5,491 nt of DNA from PWQG01 sp041685555 (GTDB lineage Bacteria > Pseudomonadota > Gammaproteobacteria > Pseudomonadales > Pseudohongiellaceae), in the NCBI GenBank assembly GCA_041685555.1, contig JAWLFN010000190.1, positions 1 to 5,491 on the forward strand, in the 5' to 3' direction. The translations under genes were made by a program, and so were the position numbers. A model generated the notes under the pieces. The model did not search any database, was not told the DNA's origin, and worked only from the letters and a program-made list of their open reading frames with translations. The stretch's first letter is position 1. Each line of letters opens with the position of its first letter. Positions 1 to 5,389 of the stretch are shown piece after piece.

Positions 1-122
1 CGCGCCTGTCGATATCGGCGGTGGCGCTGGAGGTCGGCTATGTATCGCTGTCATCGTTCAACAAGGCCTTCAAGGACATCCAGGGAGTCACTCCATCCGT
101 ATATCGTTCAGGCGAGATGTAA
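1..122 (+). CDS. AraC-family transcriptional regulator, C-terminal fragment
   Basis: Only the last 39 codons lie in the window (reading from base 3, stop TAA at 120-122); the start is beyond the left edge. The visible peptide ends in the second helix-turn-helix of an AraC/XylS DNA-binding domain: a helix resembling 'ISAVALEVGYVSLSSFNKAF' followed by 'KDIQGVTPSVYR'. The GY-x-S-x-SSFN-x-AFK and G-x-TP-x-x-YR pattern is the family signature. In this family the C-terminal domain binds promoter DNA, while the N-terminal domain, not visible here, senses a ligand or dimerises, so the regulated process cannot be named. The last residues after YR are short (SGEM), as is usual. The gene ends 76 bases before the heme A synthase start on the same strand. 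A likely separate promoter in that gap argues against strict co-transcription. Confidence 0.88.
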   Translation, partial: RLSISAVALEVGYVSLSSFNKAFKDIQGVTPSVYRSGEM

Positions 123-154
123 AAGAGTGGATGGCGCCCCGGCGTTCCCGGCGG

Positions 155-160
155 TAGAAT
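155..160 (+). promoter_or_regulatory. candidate -10 box for the heme A synthase gene
   Basis: TAGAAT (one mismatch to TATAAT) lies in a short less GC-rich patch 38 bases before the ATG at 199. No good -35 hexamer stands 16-18 bases upstream, so the call rests on the -10 match and its position between two genes. Confidence 0.35.
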
Positions 161-198
161 ATCGCCTGTTGTCCTCCTCGGTATGGTTGTGATTACTG

Positions 199-1224
199 AT
201 GAATGAAGATCGTGCGTTGAACTCCTTCCGTCGCATTGCGTGGATCACGATTGCGGCGGTTTACTTCCTGATCCTGGTGGGCTCTACCGTGCGTGCTTCG
301 GGTGCCGGCATGGGATGTCCTGACTGGCCTACCTGTTTCGGTAGCTGGGTGCCGCCGGTCAGCGAGGCGCAGCTGCCGGATGATTACCAGGAAATCTATG
401 CGGACCGCGGATACGCGGATACCCCGTTCAACGTCGTCAAGACCTGGACCGAGTATGTGAATCGACTGGTCGGCGTCACGATCGGTCTGCTGATCTTCCT
501 GACCGCGTGGAAGTCCTGGAGCTGTCGGCGCCATGATCCGTGGATATTCCGTGCCTCGGTGGCCGCTTTCCTGATGGTGGGGTTTCAGGGCTGGCTGGGG
601 TCGCGTGTAGTCGCGTCCAACCTGCAGCCGGGCATGATCACACTGCATATGGTGATGGCTCTGGCCATCGTTGCCACTCTCCTGTTCGCGCTGGCGCGAG
701 CCCGTCGCCATCCAGCGGTGACGCAGCCGGTCGATGCCGTGGATCAGCGCTTTTCCAGCTGGCTCAACGTGCTGATCGTCATGACCGCCCTACAGGTCGT
801 CATGGGCACTCAGGTCAGGGAGGTCAATGACTTCCTGAACCACACCGCGGGACTGGAGCGTCCGGCCTGGGTGGCCGCCATGCCCTGGTTTTTCTTCGTA
901 CACCGCTCCTTTTCTGCGCTGGTGTTGGCCTGTGCGGTCTGGGTGTTGTACCTGTTGTGGCAGTCGGTGGGGCAGCGCCACGTTCTTTCGCGGTTCACGC
1001 TGGCCATGCTGGTCGTGATGGTGGTCGCCATCATCTCCGGGGCCGCGTTGAGCCACCTGGGCATGCCGGCGGCCGCGCAGCCGATTCACCTGTTGACAGC
1101 GTCGTTGCTGTTCGGGTTGCAGTTTCTGATCTGGATGGAATATCGTCATGCCCGCAATGATGACGGAGAGGGAAGCGGAGTTAGCGGTAGAGCGGCGCTC
1201 AGAGCCCGATCAGCCACAGGCTGA
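199..1224 (+). CDS. ctaA: Heme A synthase, CtaA/COX15 family
   Basis: Integral membrane enzyme that oxidises the C8 methyl of heme O to the formyl group of heme A, the cofactor of aa3/caa3-type cytochrome oxidases. The 341-residue product starts with a membrane segment (about 12-28) followed by the family signature: GSTVRASGAGMGCPDWPTC at 28-46, with two extracytoplasmic cysteines (C40, C46). The conserved helix 'TEYVNRLVG' at 84-92 carries the catalytic-type Glu (E85). Further hydrophobic helices hold candidate heme-ligand histidines H150 (ITLHMV), H235 (FFFVHRS) and H296 (PIHLLTA). The usual ligand His three residues after the Glu is Asn (N88) here. A stop codon at 190-192 in the same frame fixes the start at 199; no strong Shine-Dalgarno is seen. 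The last 30 or so residues are polar and low in conservation, and overlap the end of the opposite-strand phosphatase gene. No ctaB or oxidase subunit gene is adjacent, so partners must lie elsewhere. Confidence 0.92.
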   Translation: MNEDRALNSFRRIAWITIAAVYFLILVGSTVRASGAGMGCPDWPTCFGSWVPPVSEAQLPDDYQEIYADRGYADTPFNVVKTWTEYVNRLVGVTIGLLIFLTAWKSWSCRRHDPWIFRASVAAFLMVGFQGWLGSRVVASNLQPGMITLHMVMALAIVATLLFALARARRHPAVTQPVDAVDQRFSSWLNVLIVMTALQVVMGTQVREVNDFLNHTAGLERPAWVAAMPWFFFVHRSFSALVLACAVWVLYLLWQSVGQRHVLSRFTLAMLVVMVVAIISGAALSHLGMPAAAQPIHLLTASLLFGLQFLIWMEYRHARNDDGEGSGVSGRAALRARSATG

Positions 1225-1735
1225 GCATGGCGATGCCGGTGCCGATGAACATGCCGGCCAGAATATCCGAGACGAAGTGCACCTTCAGCACGACTCTGGA
1301 CAGCCCGATGGCCGTCGCCCACATATACATGGGAACGGCGAGGGCCGGGAAGTGGAAGGTGGTGATGCAGGCCACCATGAATGCAGCGGTGGTATGTCCC
1401 GAGGGAAAACTGAATTCGTCGGAGGGGCGTAATACCGGGTGAAGTGCCCTGACCACGTCGAAGGGGCGCCGCCTGCGAAACGCATTCTTGAGCATCCAGT
1501 ATACCGGCAGTTCGATCAGGAAGCCCAGCAGGCCGGCGATCAGCCAGCGCTCGCCGCTGGCATACAGGAACGGCAATACCAGTGCGATCAACGCGTAACA
1601 ATAGCCGTCGCCGCTCCATGAGACCGCGCGACTGAACCGCTGCAATCGCAGTCTGTCATGCACAGCGTTGATACTCAGAAAGAGCCGCGTATCCAGGTCT
1701 GCCAGCCGGCGGATGGTCAGGAATGTCTTATGCAT
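1199..1735 (-). CDS. PAP2-family membrane phosphatase
   Basis: A 178-residue protein of the type 2 phosphatidic acid phosphatase superfamily, which hydrolyses lipid or prenyl phosphates and pyrophosphates at the membrane. The three-part active-site signature is complete: K83-x6-R90-P91 (KNAFRRRRP), PSGH at 111-114, and S146-R147-x5-H153-x3-D157 (SRVVLKVHFVSD). H114 and H153 are the expected catalytic histidines. Hydrophobic helices lie around 45-60, 64-82, 115-142 and 158-177, with the active site between them as in PgpB/BacA-like enzymes. I chose ATG at 1735 because it is preceded at 5 bases by AGGGTGG (1741-1747, minus strand) and because the longer frame to 1879 adds 48 residues with no family resemblance, running through a regulatory-looking region. 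The substrate (undecaprenyl pyrophosphate, phosphatidylglycerophosphate, lipid A or other) cannot be told from the sequence. A Pho-box-like site upstream suggests phosphate-starvation control. Confidence 0.9.
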   Translation of the reverse strand: MHKTFLTIRRLADLDTRLFLSINAVHDRLRLQRFSRAVSWSGDGYCYALIALVLPFLYASGERWLIAGLLGFLIELPVYWMLKNAFRRRRPFDVVRALHPVLRPSDEFSFPSGHTTAAFMVACITTFHFPALAVPMYMWATAIGLSRVVLKVHFVSDILAGMFIGTGIAMLSLWLIGL

Positions 1736-1740
1736 GGTAT

Positions 1741-1747
1741 CCACCCT
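1741..1747 (-). promoter_or_regulatory. ribosome binding site of the PAP2 phosphatase gene
   Basis: On the minus strand AGGGTGG stands 5 bases before ATG 1735. It is a moderate match to the anti-Shine-Dalgarno partner, and it supports this start over the longer open frame beginning at 1879. Confidence 0.5.
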
Positions 1748-1779
1748 ATCTTCAATACAGAAAAGCTGCAACTGCTGTA

Positions 1780-1809
1780 CGCGAACAGTGCCAGAAGCCC
1801 GCGACAGTG
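1780..1809. repeat. short direct repeat, 20-base period, in the divergent control region
   Basis: CGCGAACAGTG (1780-1790) and CGCGACAGTG (1800-1809) differ by one inserted A and start 20 bases apart, about two helical turns. They lie between the PAP2 gene start and the Pho-box-like site. The spacing is what a dimeric or cooperatively bound regulator would use, but no known operator is recognised. Confidence 0.35.
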
Positions 1810-1812
1810 GTA

Positions 1813-1839
1813 TGTCACAATGATGACGATTATGTGACA
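1813..1839. repeat. inverted repeat TGTCACA / TGTGACA
   Basis: TGTCACA (1813-1819) and its exact reverse complement TGTGACA (1833-1839) are separated by 13 AT-rich bases, giving a 20-base centre-to-centre spacing. This looks like an operator for a dimeric regulator and overlaps the Pho-box-like site, so the two readings compete. The arms face opposite to a CRP site (TGTGA-N6-TCACA), which it is not. Confidence 0.4.
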
Positions 1840-1840
1840 G
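1823..1840 (-). promoter_or_regulatory. Pho-box-like site (putative PhoB binding site) upstream of the PAP2 gene
   Basis: Read on the minus strand the 18 bases are CTGTCACATAATCGTCAT. Against the PhoB consensus CTGTCATAWAWCTGTCAY, 15 of 18 positions agree, with two TGTCA/CGTCA half-sites 11 bases apart as PhoB requires. The site lies 87 bases before ATG 1735 and points toward the phosphatase gene, a sensible Pho regulon member. The site sits in an AT-rich island within GC-rich DNA. Weakness: no good -10 box follows at the usual 10-11 bases (CATACC/TACCAC only half match), and short degenerate sites occur by chance. Confidence 0.42.
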
Positions 1841-1898
1841 TAGCCGGGTGCGGTCTGGCGCCGGCTCGGACAAAGGCACCCCGGGGACCCAGAAGCGC

Positions 1899-1904
1899 TA
1901 TACT
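1899..1904 (+). promoter_or_regulatory. candidate -10 box for the serine hydrolase gene
   Basis: TATACT (one mismatch to TATAAT) lies 33 bases before the ATG at 1938, giving an expected leader of about 27 bases. The -35 position (about 1876-1881) has no clear TTGACA match. If real, transcription begins after the GTG at 1848, which supports the shorter protein. Confidence 0.45.
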
Positions 1905-1937
1905 GTTCCAGTTCACGATATTCCGGGAGACCTGAAG

Positions 1938-2984
1938 ATGTTTCGACGCGCTTGCCTGACGACCATTCTGGCATTCACCACGCTCCTTGCCGCTGCCGCG
2001 CCCCTCGCGGCGGAATCCTCGGCCGCCGGATTTGACCGGGAAGGATTGCTGTCCGCCGCGCAACGGATGCCCCGCCTGCAGAGTCTACTGGTGAGTCATC
2101 GTGGTGAGTTGATCGTGGAAGAGTATTTCAACGGTCAGGGTCGGTATCAGCCCGCCAACATGAAGTCGGCTTCCAAGAGCGTGATCTCGGCCCTGGTGGG
2201 AATCGCCATCGAACAGGGGTACATAAAGAGTGTAGAGCAGTCGATTGCCGATTTCTTTCCCATGCTTTCCGGCGATGATGTGCCGGAGACCAAGCGTACC
2301 ATCACCGTGGAGAATTTGCTGACCATGCAGGCGGGCCTGCGCAGCACCAGCAATCGTAACTACGGCTCCTGGGTGGTTTCGGACAACTGGGTGCGGACGG
2401 CCCTGGAACAGCCGATGGTGGCCCGACCGGGGACCGACATGATCTACAGCACCGGCAGCACTCACCTGTTGTCGGCCATCCTCACCCGGGCCACCGGAAT
2501 GAGCACCAAGGCGTTCGCCCAGGAACATCTGGCGACGCCCCTCGGCTTCACGATGGCCTACTGGAGCCAGGATCCGCAGGGTATCTATTTCGGGGGTAAT
2601 GACATGGAGTGGACACCCCGCCAGATGCTGGCCTTTGGCGAACTGTACCTCAATGACGGCATGTACGACGGCAAGAGAATCCTGCCCGCCGGATGGGTGG
2701 AGCGGTCCCATCAGCCCTATGCCCGGTCTCCCCGAGGCCAGGGTCGCTTCTACGGCTATGGCTGGTGGCTGCGCAATCTGGGTGGGTTGCAGGTGCCGCT
2801 GGCATGGGGGTTCGGTGGCCAGTTGATATTCGTCATGGATGAGCTGGACATGGTTGTGGTCGCCACCTCCGACAGCGAGCCCGGTGGCAGCCGCAGAGGG
2901 CATCTGCGTGGACTCTACGATCTTCTGGAGCACAGTATTGTCGCCCCGGCATGGTCACAAGTCCGCAGCACCGCCGCGCGCTGA
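1938..2984 (+). CDS. Exported serine hydrolase, class C beta-lactamase-like family
   Basis: A 348-residue secreted protein of the serine beta-lactamase-like superfamily (class C beta-lactamases, DD-peptidases, esterases, 6-aminohexanoate-dimer hydrolase NylB). Residues 1-25 form a Sec signal peptide: MFRRACL, a hydrophobic core, then a likely cut after LAA at 25. The nucleophile motif SxxK is S77-A-S-K80 (MKSASKSVISALVGIA), the second motif is Y170-S-T (MIYSTGSTHLLSAIL), and the third-motif region is WGFGGQ at 290-295. 'ITVENLLTMQAGL' at 122-134 is another family landmark. I chose ATG 1938 because GGGAG (1925-1929) precedes it and the signal peptide begins there; a longer frame from GTG 1848 would bury it. 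The family spans many substrates, so true beta-lactam resistance should not be assumed; a peptidase, amide hydrolase or esterase role is as likely. It has its own promoter, and 118 bases separate it from prfC. Confidence 0.87.
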   Translation: MFRRACLTTILAFTTLLAAAAPLAAESSAAGFDREGLLSAAQRMPRLQSLLVSHRGELIVEEYFNGQGRYQPANMKSASKSVISALVGIAIEQGYIKSVEQSIADFFPMLSGDDVPETKRTITVENLLTMQAGLRSTSNRNYGSWVVSDNWVRTALEQPMVARPGTDMIYSTGSTHLLSAILTRATGMSTKAFAQEHLATPLGFTMAYWSQDPQGIYFGGNDMEWTPRQMLAFGELYLNDGMYDGKRILPAGWVERSHQPYARSPRGQGRFYGYGWWLRNLGGLQVPLAWGFGGQLIFVMDELDMVVVATSDSEPGGSRRGHLRGLYDLLEHSIVAPAWSQVRSTAAR

Positions 2985-3031
2985 TTGCACAGCGGAACCC
3001 CCGGGCGGCCCGTTTCAGCCGGCATCGATGG

Positions 3032-3037
3032 TATACT
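3032..3037 (+). promoter_or_regulatory. candidate -10 box for prfC
   Basis: TATACT (one mismatch to TATAAT) in the gap after the hydrolase gene, 65 bases before the prfC start. It implies a leader of roughly 60 bases. No clear -35 hexamer stands at 16-18 bases upstream. The same TATACT box precedes the serine hydrolase. Confidence 0.45.
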
Positions 3038-3102
3038 GCCGCGCGGTATCACTTTCCTGAACACCGACAAGCAACGCACAGGCGCCCGAGAAGACGTAGT
3101 CA

Positions 3103-4692
3103 ATGACCCCGGAACAGCAAGCAGCATCAGATTGGAGCAGTAGACGTACCTTCGCCATCATCTCGCATCCCGACGCGGGCAAAACCACCATCACGGAAAA
3201 ACTGCTGCTGTTCGGGCGTCTGATCCAGACTGCGGGCTCCGTCAAGAGCAAGCGTGCCGACAAGCACGCCACGTCCGACTGGATGGCCATGGAGCAGCAA
3301 CGCGGCATCTCGGTGACTTCCTCGGTAATGCAGTTCCCCTACAAGGGCCGTGTCGTCAATCTGCTGGATACGCCGGGTCACGAGGATTTCTCCGAGGATA
3401 CCTATCGCGTACTGACTGCCGTCGACTCGGCGCTGATGGTGGTGGACGGTGCCAAGGGGGTAGAGGAACGCACCATCAAGCTGATGGAAGTCTGCCGGCT
3501 GCGTGACACGCCGATCTTCACGTTCGTCAACAAGCTGGACCGTGATGTCCGCGACCCCATCGAGGTGCTGGACGAGATCGAGACTGTCCTGGGTATCAAG
3601 TGTGCGCCGGTCTATTGGCCACTAGGCATGGGCAAGGCTTTCCAGGGTGTGTACAACCTCTATACCGATACACTGCACGTATACAGCCATGGCCAGGGTA
3701 ACCGGATTCCGGACGATGTCCGTATCGAAGGACTGGACAGTCCCGAGGCCCGCGAACTGCTGGGCGCCTATGCCGATGACGTGAAGGACGAGATTGAATT
3801 GGTGCGGGGCGCCAGTCACCAGTTCGATGTGGAGGAGTACCTGGCGGGGCGTATGACGCCGGTCTATTTCGGCACGGCGTTGGGCAACTTCGGAGTTCGA
3901 GAGATGCTGGAGGAGTTTGTTGAGTACGCTCCGCCGCCCAGGCCGCGCGAAACCGAGACTCGCATTGTGCAGCCCGATGAGGACCGGTTCAGCGCTTTCG
4001 TCTTCAAGATTCAGGCCAATATGGATCCCAATCACCGTGACCGCATCGCCTTTCTGCGCCTGTGCTCCGGCCAGTTCAGCAAGGGCATGAAGCTGCGTCA
4101 CACCCGTCTGGGGAAGGAAGTGCGCATCAGTGACGCCGTCACCTTCCGGGCCGGCGACCGCGAGGCCGCCGATACAGCGGTATCCGGAGATATCGTCGGT
4201 TTCCACAATCATGGCACCATCCAGATCGGTGACACCTTTACTGAAGGAGAGGCTCTGCAGTTCACCGGCATACCTCACTTTGCTCCGGAATTGTTCCGTC
4301 GCATCCGCCTGAAGGATCCATTGAAGACCAAGCAGCTGCAGAAGGGGCTGCGGCAACTGGCCGAGGAGGGCTCGGTCCAGGTGTTCATGCCAATGCGCAA
4401 CAATGACCTGATCGTCGGCGCGGTGGGCACCCTGCAGTTCGAGGTGGTGGCCTGGCGACTGAAGGATGAGTATAAAGTGGAAGCCATCTATGAACCGATC
4501 AACGTCTACAGCGCCCGCTGGGTGGATTGCGACGACCGGGCGAAGTTCGAGGAGTTCAAGAAGAAAGCCTATGACAACCTGGCGCTGGACGGCGGTGATC
4601 ACCTGGCGTATCTGCCGCCGACGCGGGTGAATCTGTCGCTGATGGAGGAGCGCTGGCCGGAGGTCCGCTTCCGGGCGACCCGGGAGCATTGA
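3103..4692 (+). CDS. prfC: Peptide chain release factor 3 (RF3)
   Basis: Cytoplasmic translational GTPase that removes RF1/RF2 from the ribosome after peptide release and takes part in post-termination quality control. At 529 residues it matches the E. coli protein length. The G domain is intact: G1 P-loop SHPDAGKT (21-28), G2 RGIS (67-70), G3 DTPGHEDF (89-96), G4 NKLD (143-146), and FGTALGNFG (256-264) in the G5 region. Domain II follows from about 283 (FSAFVFKIQANMDPNHRDRI and GDIVGF), then the RF3-specific C-terminal domain (PELFRRIRLKDPLKTKQLQKGL; EEGSVQVFMP; VGTLQFEVV). A stop codon at 3097-3099 in the same frame fixes ATG 3103 as the start; the ribosome site is weak (GAG at 3088-3090). 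No truncation or missing key residue is seen. Neighbouring genes are unrelated in function. A hairpin lies 28 bases after the stop. Confidence 0.98.
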   Translation: MTPEQQAASDWSSRRTFAIISHPDAGKTTITEKLLLFGRLIQTAGSVKSKRADKHATSDWMAMEQQRGISVTSSVMQFPYKGRVVNLLDTPGHEDFSEDTYRVLTAVDSALMVVDGAKGVEERTIKLMEVCRLRDTPIFTFVNKLDRDVRDPIEVLDEIETVLGIKCAPVYWPLGMGKAFQGVYNLYTDTLHVYSHGQGNRIPDDVRIEGLDSPEARELLGAYADDVKDEIELVRGASHQFDVEEYLAGRMTPVYFGTALGNFGVREMLEEFVEYAPPPRPRETETRIVQPDEDRFSAFVFKIQANMDPNHRDRIAFLRLCSGQFSKGMKLRHTRLGKEVRISDAVTFRAGDREAADTAVSGDIVGFHNHGTIQIGDTFTEGEALQFTGIPHFAPELFRRIRLKDPLKTKQLQKGLRQLAEEGSVQVFMPMRNNDLIVGAVGTLQFEVVAWRLKDEYKVEAIYEPINVYSARWVDCDDRAKFEEFKKKAYDNLALDGGDHLAYLPPTRVNLSLMEERWPEVRFRATREH

Positions 4693-4720
4693 CGGGGCCT
4701 TCGGGGTGGGGCTCTGGCCC

Positions 4721-4766
4721 GAACGGACGGGGCGACAGGCTGGCTCGGAAGACGCCCCGTCCGTTC
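4721..4766 (+). terminator. perfect 14-bp inverted repeat after prfC; possible terminator or RNA structure
   Basis: GAACGGACGGGGCG (4721-4734) and its exact reverse complement (4753-4766) flank an 18-base loop, 28 bases after the prfC stop. Eleven of 14 pairs are G-C, so the stem would be very stable in RNA. No T-run follows (TCTGCCTGTGCC), so it is not a textbook intrinsic terminator; it may instead protect the 3' end, pause polymerase, or be a copy of a dispersed palindromic repeat. Loop bases ACAGGC (4735-4740) can pair with GCCTGT (4770-4775). Confidence 0.55.
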
Positions 4767-4856
4767 TCTGCCTGTGCCAACGAATCGGCCTCGTCAGTGC
4801 TGGCGGGGCGGGAAGGCGGGCTGGCGAATGGTGCATTCAGGATTGGTGCAGGGTTC

Positions 4857-4862
4857 AGGGAG
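4857..4862 (+). promoter_or_regulatory. ribosome binding site of the methyltransferase gene
   Basis: AGGGAG stands 5 bases before ATG 4868 and 8 bases before ATG 4871. It is the best Shine-Dalgarno in the window and decides the start against the open frame that runs back to 4706 through the hairpin. The second ATG has the more usual spacing; the products differ by one Met. Confidence 0.6.
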
Positions 4863-4867
4863 AGAAG

Positions 4868-5389
4868 ATGATGAATACGGACAGCAGGCAGACGTGGAGT
4901 CCGCGGGACTACCGTGAGAGCGCGGGGTTCGTGTCGGAGTTGGGGGTGCCGGGTCTGGACTGGCTTGCTCCGTCGGGCGGGGAGCGCATTCTCGATCTGG
5001 GTTGTGGGGATGGAACGCTGGCCCAGAGACTCTCTGGTATGGGCTGTGAGGTGGTGGGTGTCGATTCCAGTCCGGAGATGATTGAAGCCGCGAAAGCAGA
5101 TGGATTGAATGCGTTCGTCTGTGATGGGCACGAATTGCCGTTTAGCAGTGAGTTTGATGCAGTGTTTGCCAATGCAGCGCTGCACTGGATGACCGGGCCG
5201 GAGGCGGTGATTGCCGGCGGCTGGCTCAGAACGTTCGCCCAACCCTACACCAGTCTGCTGCCGGAATCAGAGCGTGAAAAGTTCATCGCCTCAGTGGTCG
5301 AACGACTGAAGCCGAAGCTTTGCGACAACCAGGGCAACTGGACAGCAGACTACGTCCGCATACGATTCGCAGCTGTCAAACCGGATTGA
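4868..5389 (+). CDS. Class I SAM-dependent methyltransferase with an apparent internal in-frame deletion
   Basis: A 173-residue product of the Rossmann-fold methyltransferase superfamily (the small-molecule Methyltransf_11/25 group, near trans-aconitate methyltransferase-like proteins). The SAM-binding half is complete: motif I ILDLGCGDGT (41-50), the acidic ribose-binding loop VGVDSSPEMI (63-72), CDGHELPF (85-92), and motif IV-like DAVFANAALHWM (97-108). Then 'GPEAVIAG' runs directly into 'GWLRTFAQPYTSLLPESERE' and a C-terminus 'WTADYVRIRFAA' (158-169). In full-length relatives (about 250 residues, as I recall the family) the stretch after VIAG holds the LKPGG turn, strand 5 and strand 6 before the GWL-x-TFA segment; about 80 residues are missing here. 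The frame is kept, so it may still be translated, but the fold lacks core strands and activity is doubtful. It can equally be called a pseudogene. Substrate unknown. Confidence 0.72.
   Translation: MMNTDSRQTWSPRDYRESAGFVSELGVPGLDWLAPSGGERILDLGCGDGTLAQRLSGMGCEVVGVDSSPEMIEAAKADGLNAFVCDGHELPFSSEFDAVFANAALHWMTGPEAVIAGGWLRTFAQPYTSLLPESEREKFIASVVERLKPKLCDNQGNWTADYVRIRFAAVKPD

Noticed and set aside
123..150. Hairpin terminator after the AraC-family gene
   Set aside because: The GGCGCCCCGGCGTTCCCGG stretch gives only 4-bp self-complementary words and no T-run follows.
1813..1839. CRP or FNR binding site
   Set aside because: The arms TGTCACA...TGTGACA are 13 bases apart and in the wrong order for TGTGA-N6-TCACA, and there is no TTGAT-N4-ATCAA.
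1736..1879. 48-residue N-terminal extension of the PAP2 phosphatase
   Set aside because: It has no family similarity, crosses the AT-rich operator-like region, and the internal ATG at 1735 has its own ribosome site.
1848..1937. GTG start giving a 30-residue extension of the serine hydrolase
   Set aside because: It would place residues before an evident signal peptide and begins upstream of the likely -10 box.
2085..2933. 282-residue open frame on the minus strand opposite the serine hydrolase
   Set aside because: Antisense shadow of a gene with clear catalytic motifs; the translation has no family resemblance.
3622..4836. 404-residue open frame on the minus strand opposite prfC
   Set aside because: It runs antisense to a certain gene, its translation is rich in His, Arg, Gln and Pro as expected from the opposite strand of GC-rich coding DNA, and no domain is recognisable.
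4706..4867. 54-residue N-terminal extension of the methyltransferase, and a 60-residue plus-strand frame at 4689-4871
   Set aside because: Both pass through the inverted repeat, lack a ribosome site, and show no conserved sequence; the strong SD at 4857-4862 marks the real start.
4556..5242. 228-residue minus-strand open frame across the prfC end, hairpin and methyltransferase start
   Set aside because: It would run through three well-explained segments, and its Pro/Ser/Arg-rich composition is typical of an antisense frame.
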